Positions 7,996 through 14,372 of a DNA stretch of 20,902 nt are shown here, in pieces; within the stretch, counting starts at the first letter, position 1; every line of letters starts with the position of its first letter. Source of the DNA: a virus; IMG/VR virus record IMGVR_UViG_3300011253_000795, positions 1-20,902 of that record. One strand, written 5' to 3'. The notes under the pieces are model-generated. The model was not told where the DNA came from. It saw nothing but the letters and a program-made list of their open reading frames with translations, and did not search any database. The translations under genes were made by a program, and so were the position numbers.

Positions 7996-9423
7996 CTAGA
8001 GTTGTGAGAAGAAGATTTCATCGTCGCCAGATTCAGCGATGCGACGTGGACGCAAAGTCAGATCCATTGTGGAAACCCCATCACTGTCACCAATTGAAAC
8101 TTCAGTGACTTGGCAATTGGGCATGACCATGCTGACAATGTTACCAGCAGTCGTGCCCAACACAAAGCCAACACGCACTGCTGTGCCAGCATCACGCAAC
8201 CCTTCCCAATCAACAGTGCTCAGTGTGTTGTCTACTGTGACCGTCAACGACGAATCACGGTCAGTCACGTTTGCGCCTGTGCTGCCACCTGCGCTGTTGG
8301 CATCAAGGTTTGGTGACACGGTGCCACCATTGTCAAAGTTGATTGATTTGGTTTGGAGCGTTCGCAGATCGGCCCCAGATCCATACGCGCAAATTGCACC
8401 CAACAAACGCGGTGCACGGGTTGTGCCCAGATTGCTGGTGACTAGCGGCGAAGCGTTTACGTCTGTGCCAACGTCCCCTTGGTAATTCCAAGTGAATGAC
8501 ATAGGTTGTCCGACTTCACCTGCCACGCTAAACGTTGCGCGTGCGCCATTCAGAATGCGGTTGCGCCCATCAAGGTTGTGTTGGAATGCAAGTGAAGGCG
8601 TGCGCGTCATTACTGGCACAACGTCCAATGTTCCGTTGGTAGTCGCACCAGTCTTGATCACGTCACCGCTAGCAACTGAACCCCACAGCAACACAATGTC
8701 AGCAGTGGTTGTTGTGGCTGAAATGATTTGTGCGCTTCCAATCAATACGCTTGAACGCTCAATGCGAACAACGTTGCCTGCAACGGGGTTGTTCGTCCAG
8801 TTTCCTGAATCGCTGATCTGTATCAGTTTGTCACTGGTTGGAACGTATGCGTGATGATTGCTTGTCACGCTCACGTCAGCAGTGCTGATCGTCGCACCGC
8901 TACTGCCGCCAGTTGTGGCCACATCTGTTTCAATGGTGCCAGCAATTTCAACCGCAATCATGTAGTCATCAGTGAGTGACGCAGTTGTTTTGGGAACGTT
9001 GCCACTTGTGAAGCAACCAACAACAACAGCAACATCAGCACCAGCACTTTGCGTGATCTGTTCGCCTAGTTGAAACAATCCACTTGCCGCGCCATCACTT
9101 GAGAAGTCAATTTTAAGCAATCGCAACGTTGTGCCGTCTTGCTTGTACCCGCAAGACTCAAGCAACTGCCCCCAATCAGGCACAGTCGCAGGCGTGCCGC
9201 TTCCCCTGAAGTCACTGGTGAACGTCAGTTCACGTTGCTTGCGTCCCACTGGCGTGAAGTCACGTGACAACGTAGCACCAGACGGCACCCTGTCCAATTG
9301 GTCAACCGTGTCACTGATGCTTGGGTCATAGACTTGGATGGCGTCAGATCCTGCAAAGGTTGCACCACCGCCTTCAGTGGTCTCTTTCTTGACTAGTATT
9401 TGCTGCTTTCGTGTAATCGGCAT
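7996..9423 (-). CDS. Major tail tube protein (lambda gpV-like position) with large internal insertion
   Basis: A 475-residue protein in the lambda V position. Its N-terminus (MPITRKQQILVKKE, then DRVPSGATLSRDFTPVGRKQ and LLESCGY) and the segment at about 276-316 (PSLAFQHNLDGRNRILNGAR, FTWNYQGDV) look like the halves of a siphovirus tube subunit. Between them, about residues 105-268 form a Gly, Ser, Thr and Val-rich insertion that I infer to be an extra beta domain on the tube surface. Lambda gpV has 246 residues including its C-terminal Ig-like domain, so this protein is nearly twice as long. It is followed by the G/T chaperones and tape measure, which supports the tube assignment. Only a weak purine-rich stretch precedes the ATG. 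Confidence 0.75.
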   Translation of the reverse strand: MPITRKQQILVKKETTEGGGATFAGSDAIQVYDPSISDTVDQLDRVPSGATLSRDFTPVGRKQRELTFTSDFRGSGTPATVPDWGQLLESCGYKQDGTTLRLLKIDFSSDGAASGLFQLGEQITQSAGADVAVVVGCFTSGNVPKTTASLTDDYMIAVEIAGTIETDVATTGGSSGATISTADVSVTSNHHAYVPTSDKLIQISDSGNWTNNPVAGNVVRIERSSVLIGSAQIISATTTTADIVLLWGSVASGDVIKTGATTNGTLDVVPVMTRTPSLAFQHNLDGRNRILNGARATFSVAGEVGQPMSFTWNYQGDVGTDVNASPLVTSNLGTTRAPRLLGAICAYGSGADLRTLQTKSINFDNGGTVSPNLDANSAGGSTGANVTDRDSSLTVTVDNTLSTVDWEGLRDAGTAVRVGFVLGTTAGNIVSMVMPNCQVTEVSIGDSDGVSTMDLTLRPRRIAESGDDEIFFSQL

Positions 9424-9432
9424 GTTTCTTTT

Positions 9433-9786
9433 CTACGGTATGAATGCCAGCACGGGTTCAACATCTGCAACCACAGTGGCTGTTGTTGCTGATGTCCAAT
9501 TGACTGTTGGTGCTGACAACCAACGCCATGTGCTTTCAATTGATGAACCGGGGCCAATCCATTTGAATACCCCGGCAGCGTGTGCTTGATAGTGCTGCCA
9601 GATCACTTCAACATGTTCTGCTGTGCGATCAGTCCAACTGACGCTATACGTGAAAGGCTGCACCACACTGTCTGTTCTGTTCAGATACAGCATGCCACCT
9701 TGTGACGGGGCAGACAGATTCCGGTTGTGGTCAGTGCTGACTTGATACGCCGCAACCCTTGGCAGCATGTCGCCTGTTATGGTCAT
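9433..9786 (-). CDS. Small tail protein of unknown role between terminator and tube genes
   Basis: I do not recognise this 117-residue protein. It is aromatic and beta-rich, with the segments PFTYSVSWTDRTAEHVEVIWQ, GVFKWIGPGSSIESTW and RWLSAPTVNW, and no membrane segment or catalytic motif. The ATG overlaps the stop of the terminator-like gene (ATGA) and the gene ends nine bases before the tube start, so it belongs to the tail operon. Lambda has no gene here between U and V. The pattern of a strand, a Trp-rich loop and a helix with VEVIWQHY faintly recalls small distal-tail or gpM-like domains, but not enough to assign it. A minor tail or neck role is the simplest inference. Confidence 0.6.
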   Translation of the reverse strand: MTITGDMLPRVAAYQVSTDHNRNLSAPSQGGMLYLNRTDSVVQPFTYSVSWTDRTAEHVEVIWQHYQAHAAGVFKWIGPGSSIESTWRWLSAPTVNWTSATTATVVADVEPVLAFIP

Positions 9787-10229
9787 TGTGCTGTTGGGTC
9801 TTGGTAGTTGTGGCGATAGGTGAACTGAATTGAAAGACGTGCCATCAATTCATTATCTTCACTTGGGTCTTCAACAACGTGGCCTGTCATTTCAACATCA
9901 GTGAAGGTTGGTGACGCCCCCCATGAATCAGGTGTGTGTACGACTTTTTGCACTTCAACCAACATGCGGTCTAGGTACCTGTATTCATTGCTAGCGTCAA
10001 CGTCTGCTGATGCGTCTTCAGCACGCACAATCAACAGCACTTCAACACGCAGTGAAGCGTCATACGCATATGCGTTTGCCAACCTAGTGTCTTCACTGTC
10101 TGGGTAGACGATTGCCGTGACTGCACTGTCAACAGTGTTGCTGCGACTTCTTAAAGCGCATGAAATCCCACTGATTGCGTTGATACGCGTCACCAATGTA
10201 TTCATCAGCGTGTCACGAATGCTGCCCAC
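9783..10229 (-). CDS. Tail terminator-like protein (lambda gpU position)
   Basis: A 148-residue protein that begins IRDTLMNTLVTRINAISGI and continues with beta strands such as LRVEVLLIVRAED, then the helix YRYLDRMLVEVQKVVH and a final strand ARLSIQFTYRHNY. This helix-strand-helix-strand order is typical of gpU-type tail terminators, which cap the tube and join it to the head. It follows the gpZ-like gene, as U follows Z in lambda. The chosen start is GTG, forming TAAGTG with the stop of the previous gene; an ATG eight codons downstream is an alternative. Assignment rests on pattern and gene order, not on a single diagnostic motif. Confidence 0.7.
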   Translation of the reverse strand: MGSIRDTLMNTLVTRINAISGISCALRSRSNTVDSAVTAIVYPDSEDTRLANAYAYDASLRVEVLLIVRAEDASADVDASNEYRYLDRMLVEVQKVVHTPDSWGASPTFTDVEMTGHVVEDPSEDNELMARLSIQFTYRHNYQDPTAQ

Positions 10230-10898
10230 TTATGTTTTCCCCAATTCGATGTCAGCCATAATCAGATCAGTCGCCTTGCGCAGTTGCAGTCTTCGCACTG
10301 GTTCTAGTTTGTCCCAAGTTTTGTAGAAGTTCAGAATGGGCTTGTTGATGACTTTGTTGGTCAAGACATATCGCAAACGCGCCTTCTTCTTGCGCTTGCC
10401 TGTTATTTCATACAGCAATGTTGAACCACCACGCTTGACCACTGACAAACGTTTCTGTGGGTACTTCTTGCGCCACTCTTCTGGGTCACGAATGCGAGTG
10501 CGAACCGGTACCGGCATCCTTTTGCCGCTTCGAATAGTGGCACCGCTTTCATGAATGCCAAGTGCTGTGCTGCCTGTGTAGATTGCAGCATCCCATGCCG
10601 CCCACTTTTGCAGCGCGTCTGCTGTGCTTTTTGCTGTTCTGTCTTTTGGCAAGTGCCACGCAACTTCACGCTTGGTCAACACTGTTGGATTCTTGCCTAC
10701 GCGGTAAAACTTCAACCGCTTTGGGCTTTTGCCGCGTCCCATCTTTGGGGGTGCTTGCTTCAAGAATGCTTTGCGATGCGATAGCCAAGCCACGAAAGTG
10801 AACTCACGCAAATGCTTGTATGCGCTGCGCGGTGCTGTGCGGATCAAGTCGCGCAACACATCGTCACCAAGCTTCATGCTGACAGTGCCGCCAGTCAA
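10230..10898 (-). CDS. Minor tail / tail completion protein (lambda gpZ position)
   Basis: A strongly basic 222-residue protein between the gpFII-like and terminator-like genes, the place of lambda Z. It begins with SMKLGDDVLRDLIRTAPRSAYKHLREF, contains a basic stretch MGRGKSPKRLKF, a central ATIRSGKRMPVPV and ends in a helical region with RLQLRKATDLIMADIELG. Proteins of this position in lambda-like and HK97-like phages sit at the head-tail interface or complete the tail before joining. The ATG overlaps the previous stop (ATGA); an in-frame ATG seven codons later is also possible. The family assignment is by position and general composition. Confidence 0.68.
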   Translation of the reverse strand: MTGGTVSMKLGDDVLRDLIRTAPRSAYKHLREFTFVAWLSHRKAFLKQAPPKMGRGKSPKRLKFYRVGKNPTVLTKREVAWHLPKDRTAKSTADALQKWAAWDAAIYTGSTALGIHESGATIRSGKRMPVPVRTRIRDPEEWRKKYPQKRLSVVKRGGSTLLYEITGKRKKKARLRYVLTNKVINKPILNFYKTWDKLEPVRRLQLRKATDLIMADIELGKT

Positions 10899-11233
10899 GT
10901 TTGCACCTCAACTGTGATGCCGCCTTCATCTTGCGTGTCAATGCGTGTGATGCGTGCATCACTGGTGCTGCCACCAATACGCATGGCCAATCTGATCTGA
11001 TCACCCGGCACAGGTGTGGCGACTAGATCGGCAGTTGGCAAGAAGACCATTGCAGACATGCGAACAACACGGGTAGTTGCATCAGTCGGTTCAACATCAA
11101 ATCGATGCACTACCGCTTTCACTGTGGTCAACACGCTGCCGTCACTTGTAATGACAACAACAGATTCACCAAAATGATCAATGCGAGTCAGCGCACCGCT
11201 GGCATGTGCTGCAATAGTCTGGCGAAGGGTCAC
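10895..11233 (-). CDS. Head-tail joining protein, lambda gpFII-like
   Basis: A 112-residue protein that matches the length and layout of lambda gpFII (117 residues): an N-terminal helix (MTLRQTIAAHASGALTRI), then VVITSDGSVLTTVKAVVHRFD, a central strand AMVFLPTADL, the turn VPGDQIRL and a final ITRIDTQDEGGITVEVQ. Lambda reads ATITSGEQSGAVIRGVFDD, LFVRTDEV, RRGDTL and VDRVSPDDGG at equivalent places. gpFII sits under the portal and gpW and receives the finished tail. The gene overlaps both neighbours by four bases (ATGA), and lies just before the gpZ-like gene as in lambda. Confidence 0.72.
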   Translation of the reverse strand: MTLRQTIAAHASGALTRIDHFGESVVVITSDGSVLTTVKAVVHRFDVEPTDATTRVVRMSAMVFLPTADLVATPVPGDQIRLAMRIGGSTSDARITRIDTQDEGGITVEVQT

Positions 11234-11442
11234 TTGCGTGACCCCCGCTTGCCGCGCTTAGTGGTCCCACTGCTGGCAACCTCCACCTTTGCCGCAGTCA
11301 CTGGCGCGGTAATTTCGTCAGGCATTTGGGGGCCAAGAACACAGCGCATGCGTTGCAAAGCCTGCACCAGATCAATCGCACTCACTTCAAGATCCATGAC
11401 CCCAAGTCTGTTGCCTGATTTGTCGTTGATCTGGTATCGCAT
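11230..11442 (-). CDS. Small protein of unknown function in the lambda FI position
   Basis: A 70-residue protein starting MRYQINDKSGNRLGVMDLEV, with a helix (AIDLVQALQRM) and a basic C-terminal tail (TTKRGKRGSRK). I do not recognise a family. I chose the ATG at 11442 because it forms TAATG with the stop of the preceding decoration gene, the same junction style as its neighbours. An earlier ATG at 11466 would add eight residues and overlap the preceding gene by 25 bases. By position it corresponds to lambda FI, which helps the terminase dock on the prohead, but FI proteins are longer and no similarity is visible. Confidence 0.6.
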   Translation of the reverse strand: MRYQINDKSGNRLGVMDLEVSAIDLVQALQRMRCVLGPQMPDEITAPVTAAKVEVASSGTTKRGKRGSRK

Positions 11443-11939
11443 TAGACAATCAACAAGCTTGACCATGCGGCGTTGAACTCAACAAGCACTCTGCCAGTGT
11501 TGGCACCGCCTGTCACTGCTGCGTCAGCGTCAGCAACTTTGCCAATCTTGACTGCGTTGCCTGCTGAACTGGTTGTGAATGTGTTGCCATCTGTTGCATA
11601 AACAACCAAACCCAAATCGTCAAACGTCCATGCTGCACCATTATCAACATCAAGCCAAACGCTGCCATTCACATGCAGATCAGTTTGGCATGATCTAGCC
11701 GCGCCGCCATGCGGCACGGTGTTCAATCGGTTGTCAACTGACTCAGCCGCAAAGCCAACAAAGTCTGCTGCCGCTTGTGAAGCACAGTTGACGATTCCAC
11801 CAGTATGCGGCGAATCACCAACTGGGCCAGCCATCATGGCTTGACCAACAAACACGCGCACGTTTGCGCCCACGTCCAAACGTCCTTTCTTCACGATGCC
11901 GCGAAAGTCACGCGGCGTGTTCATTGTCAAGTCTGCCAT
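11442..11939 (-). CDS. Putative capsid decoration protein, second copy
   Basis: A 165-residue protein clearly related to the gene before it (11942-12391). Shared segments include MA(D/N)LT at the start, FVGFAAE, the motif N-x-(V/I)PHGGA-x-R, a VWL strand and VYATDGN-x-F, ending in a V(L/V)V-F strand. It is slightly longer, with extra residues near 37-46 and at the C-terminus (NAAWSSLLIV). A pair of small beta-rich proteins just after the major capsid gene most likely decorates the capsid, analogous in role to lambda gpD though not visibly homologous. The gene starts two bases after its paralogue's stop and has only a weak GGA upstream. Confidence 0.65.
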   Translation of the reverse strand: MADLTMNTPRDFRGIVKKGRLDVGANVRVFVGQAMMAGPVGDSPHTGGIVNCASQAAADFVGFAAESVDNRLNTVPHGGAARSCQTDLHVNGSVWLDVDNGAAWTFDDLGLVVYATDGNTFTTSSAGNAVKIGKVADADAAVTGGANTGRVLVEFNAAWSSLLIV

Positions 11940-11941
11940 GA

Positions 11942-12391
11942 TTATCCGAACTTAACTAAGATAGAAGCATCAGCCGCGCCGCTGAAATCGGCATTGTCCA
12001 AGTTGGCAATCGTGCCAACAATAGGACGCGTGCCAGCGTCAACAATGTCAAAGACATTGCCGTCAGTCGCATAGACTGTCTTGCCTTGGTCAGTTGCTGC
12101 CCAGTTGCCGCCACTTGCCTTGCCGACAGTTAGCCACACATAGCCAGAAATCATCACGTCAGCCTTTGCTGCACGGTTTGCGCCGCCATGCGGAATTGAG
12201 TTTGTCAGGTTGTTGACATACTCAGCGACAAAGCCAACAAACTCTTCATCAGCAACACATGCTTTGATGCCGTTGGTTGACTGTGACACTGCTTGGCCCG
12301 TGAAGGCTTCAATGTTGCCATGCACTTCATAGCGTGCTTTGGTAATTGGCCCGAGAAACTCGCGCCCCAGATTGCTTGTCAAATTAGCCAT
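11942..12391 (-). CDS. Putative capsid decoration protein, first copy
   Basis: A 149-residue beta-rich protein immediately after the major capsid gene. The core has EEFVGFVAEYVNN, NSIPHGGANR, SGYVWLTV and KTVYATDGNVFD, all echoed in the following paralogue. It has no signal peptide or catalytic motif. Position after the capsid gene, small size and duplication suggest a cement or decoration protein bound to the outer capsid; I infer this, since no named family was recognised. The gene has the clearest Shine-Dalgarno sequence in the window (AGGAG, eight bases before ATG), consistent with a product needed in hundreds of copies. Confidence 0.67.
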   Translation of the reverse strand: MANLTSNLGREFLGPITKARYEVHGNIEAFTGQAVSQSTNGIKACVADEEFVGFVAEYVNNLTNSIPHGGANRAAKADVMISGYVWLTVGKASGGNWAATDQGKTVYATDGNVFDIVDAGTRPIVGTIANLDNADFSGAADASILVKFG

Positions 12392-12399
12392 CAGTTATG

Positions 12400-12404
12400 C
12401 TCCT
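12400..12404 (-). promoter_or_regulatory. Strong Shine-Dalgarno AGGAG overlapping the capsid stop codon
   Basis: On the minus strand the end of the capsid gene reads AGC TAG GAG, so AGGAG uses the last two bases of the TAG stop. It lies eight bases before the ATG at 12391. Most other starts in the window rely on weak purine stretches and overlapping stop/start codons, so this site marks the decoration gene as independently and strongly initiated. Confidence 0.7.
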
Positions 12405-13332
12405 AGCTGAAGGTGGTAAGGGTTGCGAGTTCAAAGCGACCAAGTGCCGCCTGACAAATACGCTTTGCGCCAAATGCGACTTCTTCACGCCAGAAGGCGT
12501 TGTCACTGTCAATGCCAAGCGTCTTGAACGCTTCGCCACCCGGCAACATTTCTTCTTGCCAGATGCCTGCCTTGACCGGCGCATCAGTGCGGAACATATA
12601 CATTTTTGTGTCTGCCGTCAGTCGTGGATTGACAACCGGCGTGATTGTCAAACCCATGCCTGCCGCTGACTGCAACGTGTTGCTAACACCAGCAGACGTG
12701 AAGACGTCCTTCAGTGCTGCAATCAATGGTTGCCACATGTTCACTGGAACCATCACCATGAATTGCTGTGCGAACTCATTGCATGGGTCACCCGAATCAT
12801 CCTTGAAGCCATACATGGCTTGCACAGCTTCAAGAATTGCCGCGCTCATTTCAGCACTTGTTGGCGCATTGGCAACGGTGCTGTTGTATGCCAAGTTGTT
12901 GTCAACACTGCCAGCGTTGTGCGCATTAGCAAAGAACGCTGCGCCATCATAGCCAGTGCCGTTTGCTTCAAGCAACGTGGTGAACAATCGCTGTGGCAAC
13001 GTTGCTGCCTTCTGGCCCATTTCAGCAACACGGCGCACAATCTGCCCCGTCTTGTCACGCCTGATGTCATCAACATCAAAAGCCAACGTGCTGTCAAACT
13101 TGTCACTGATCACGTTCAGTTCATAATCACCAAGACCACTGCGCACGCGCTCGCCGCGCCATGCTGACATGGAAGGCGCACTGCCTAGCCATTTGTAGAT
13201 TTCATATGGTTGATCACTGTCAAACATGTTTGAAATCATTGGCACCCATGATGCTTGTTGGGTTTCTTCCAACGACCAAAAGTAGCTGCCTTCAATGTTG
13301 CGCAGGCTAAACGACGAAAACTGACCACTCAT
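12403..13332 (-). CDS. Major capsid protein, Mu gpT-type
   Basis: A 309-residue capsid subunit whose features match the Mu-like gpT group: YKWLGSAPSMSAWRGER at about 46-62, then YELNVISDKFDSTLAFDVDDIRRD, RRVAEMGQKAATLPQRLF and GYDGAAFFANAH. Mu gpT has YGWLGKFPTLKEW, a KTFEGTVGISRDDFEDD-like stretch, EMGRSAA and CYDGQNFFDKEH at equivalent places. The second half contains a probable P-loop/E-loop region with MVMVPVNMWQPLIAAL and ends REEVAFGAKRICQAALGRFE. No long N-terminal delta domain is visible; the scaffold is supplied by the upstream protease-scaffold gene. The ATG overlaps that gene's stop (ATGA). Coat family is well supported. Confidence 0.88.
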   Translation of the reverse strand: MSGQFSSFSLRNIEGSYFWSLEETQQASWVPMISNMFDSDQPYEIYKWLGSAPSMSAWRGERVRSGLGDYELNVISDKFDSTLAFDVDDIRRDKTGQIVRRVAEMGQKAATLPQRLFTTLLEANGTGYDGAAFFANAHNAGSVDNNLAYNSTVANAPTSAEMSAAILEAVQAMYGFKDDSGDPCNEFAQQFMVMVPVNMWQPLIAALKDVFTSAGVSNTLQSAAGMGLTITPVVNPRLTADTKMYMFRTDAPVKAGIWQEEMLPGGEAFKTLGIDSDNAFWREEVAFGAKRICQAALGRFELATLTTFS

Positions 13333-14372
13333 TGGGAAACCCCGTTGTTAGTTGTGTTGCCATACTTGCGGCAACGGTGCTTGTTGTTGTTCCAAGAAAG
13401 CCAAACAGATTCAATGCCGCCAAACTCTGCACGCAGTTCTGCGCTTTTCTTCCAATCTGAACGCCACTTGTCTTCACCTTCTGGCAACTCTGGTTGCGCT
13501 TCAATCGCAGGTGCAGACAGCGCGGCAGTGTTAGCAGTTTGAACAGTGCTTGGCGACGTGCTTTGCTCACGCGTGCGAGCATCGGCAGCAAGTTGCAAAG
13601 ACGCTTGACGTTCGTCAACACCGTCTTTGATCAGCGTCCGTGCCAAATCAATTTGGCAGTTGGCAGCAAGTTCAAGAATATACGCAACCCGTTCTGATTC
13701 GGCTTGCTGCGCTTGCAAGCGCACTGCCTCGGTATCAACCATAGGAGCAACGGGTTTTGGCTCACTGGTTGTCGTGTCGTTGTCGGTCATGGTTTCACCG
13801 GGTACTGACAAAGATGCATGGACCACTTGCGCTACATCGCTCAAGCTTGCGTCCGATGCGGTATTAGGATCTGCGCCAAGGGCTGTGAAAGTCACTTCAC
13901 GCAGTTTGGATTTTGAAAAGATGGTGGCTGGCCCTTCAACATTGTGGCCATTGACTTGGGCAGTTTCGCCGCTTTCTAGTGGGCGCACTTCGCTGGCAAC
14001 CAAGTAGCACGACGCCTGCCATGGGAAACCTTCTTGGCTATCTGCCCTGACTTGCTTGGCGTCGTTGTTGCTCAACATGATGCCTTCAGCCATCAAGCCT
14101 TCTGATTCATCAACATACAACTTGGTTGTGTAGCCAACGCGCCTTGTTGCATCGTGATCAAGCAATGCCGCAACGTGCTTGCCTTCCCATTCAATGCCAC
14201 TCAGATCAACAGCCAATGTGCCAAAGTGCCAATGGTCCATTGGAATGCCGCTGTTGACTTGCATTTTGAATCTTGGCTTGCGCCCTTCTTCAACAGGATC
14301 TTGCAAGCGCACTTCATCTTCAGGAATCTGCAAGCGGCATGCCTGCAACGGTATTGCAACTGTGTTGGTCAT
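13329..14372 (-). CDS. Prohead protease fused to scaffold domain
   Basis: A 347-residue protein in two parts. Residues 1-185 look like a prohead serine protease of the HK97/U35-like kind: AALLDHD with His73, FPWQASCYL with Ser121 and the strand LREVTFTALGADPNT at 157-171. Residues from about 195 to the end are charged, alanine and glutamine-rich and probably coiled (RLQAQQAESERVAYILELAA), ending in a region with WRSDWKKSAELRAEFGG. This is the layout of protease-scaffold genes such as lambda C/Nu3 and Mu I/Z. The product should template prohead assembly and then digest the scaffold. An in-frame ATG at residue 195 could start a scaffold-only product. The start overlaps the portal stop (ATGA). 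Confidence 0.8.
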   Translation of the reverse strand: MTNTVAIPLQACRLQIPEDEVRLQDPVEEGRKPRFKMQVNSGIPMDHWHFGTLAVDLSGIEWEGKHVAALLDHDATRRVGYTTKLYVDESEGLMAEGIMLSNNDAKQVRADSQEGFPWQASCYLVASEVRPLESGETAQVNGHNVEGPATIFSKSKLREVTFTALGADPNTASDASLSDVAQVVHASLSVPGETMTDNDTTTSEPKPVAPMVDTEAVRLQAQQAESERVAYILELAANCQIDLARTLIKDGVDERQASLQLAADARTREQSTSPSTVQTANTAALSAPAIEAQPELPEGEDKWRSDWKKSAELRAEFGGIESVWLSWNNNKHRCRKYGNTTNNGVSQ

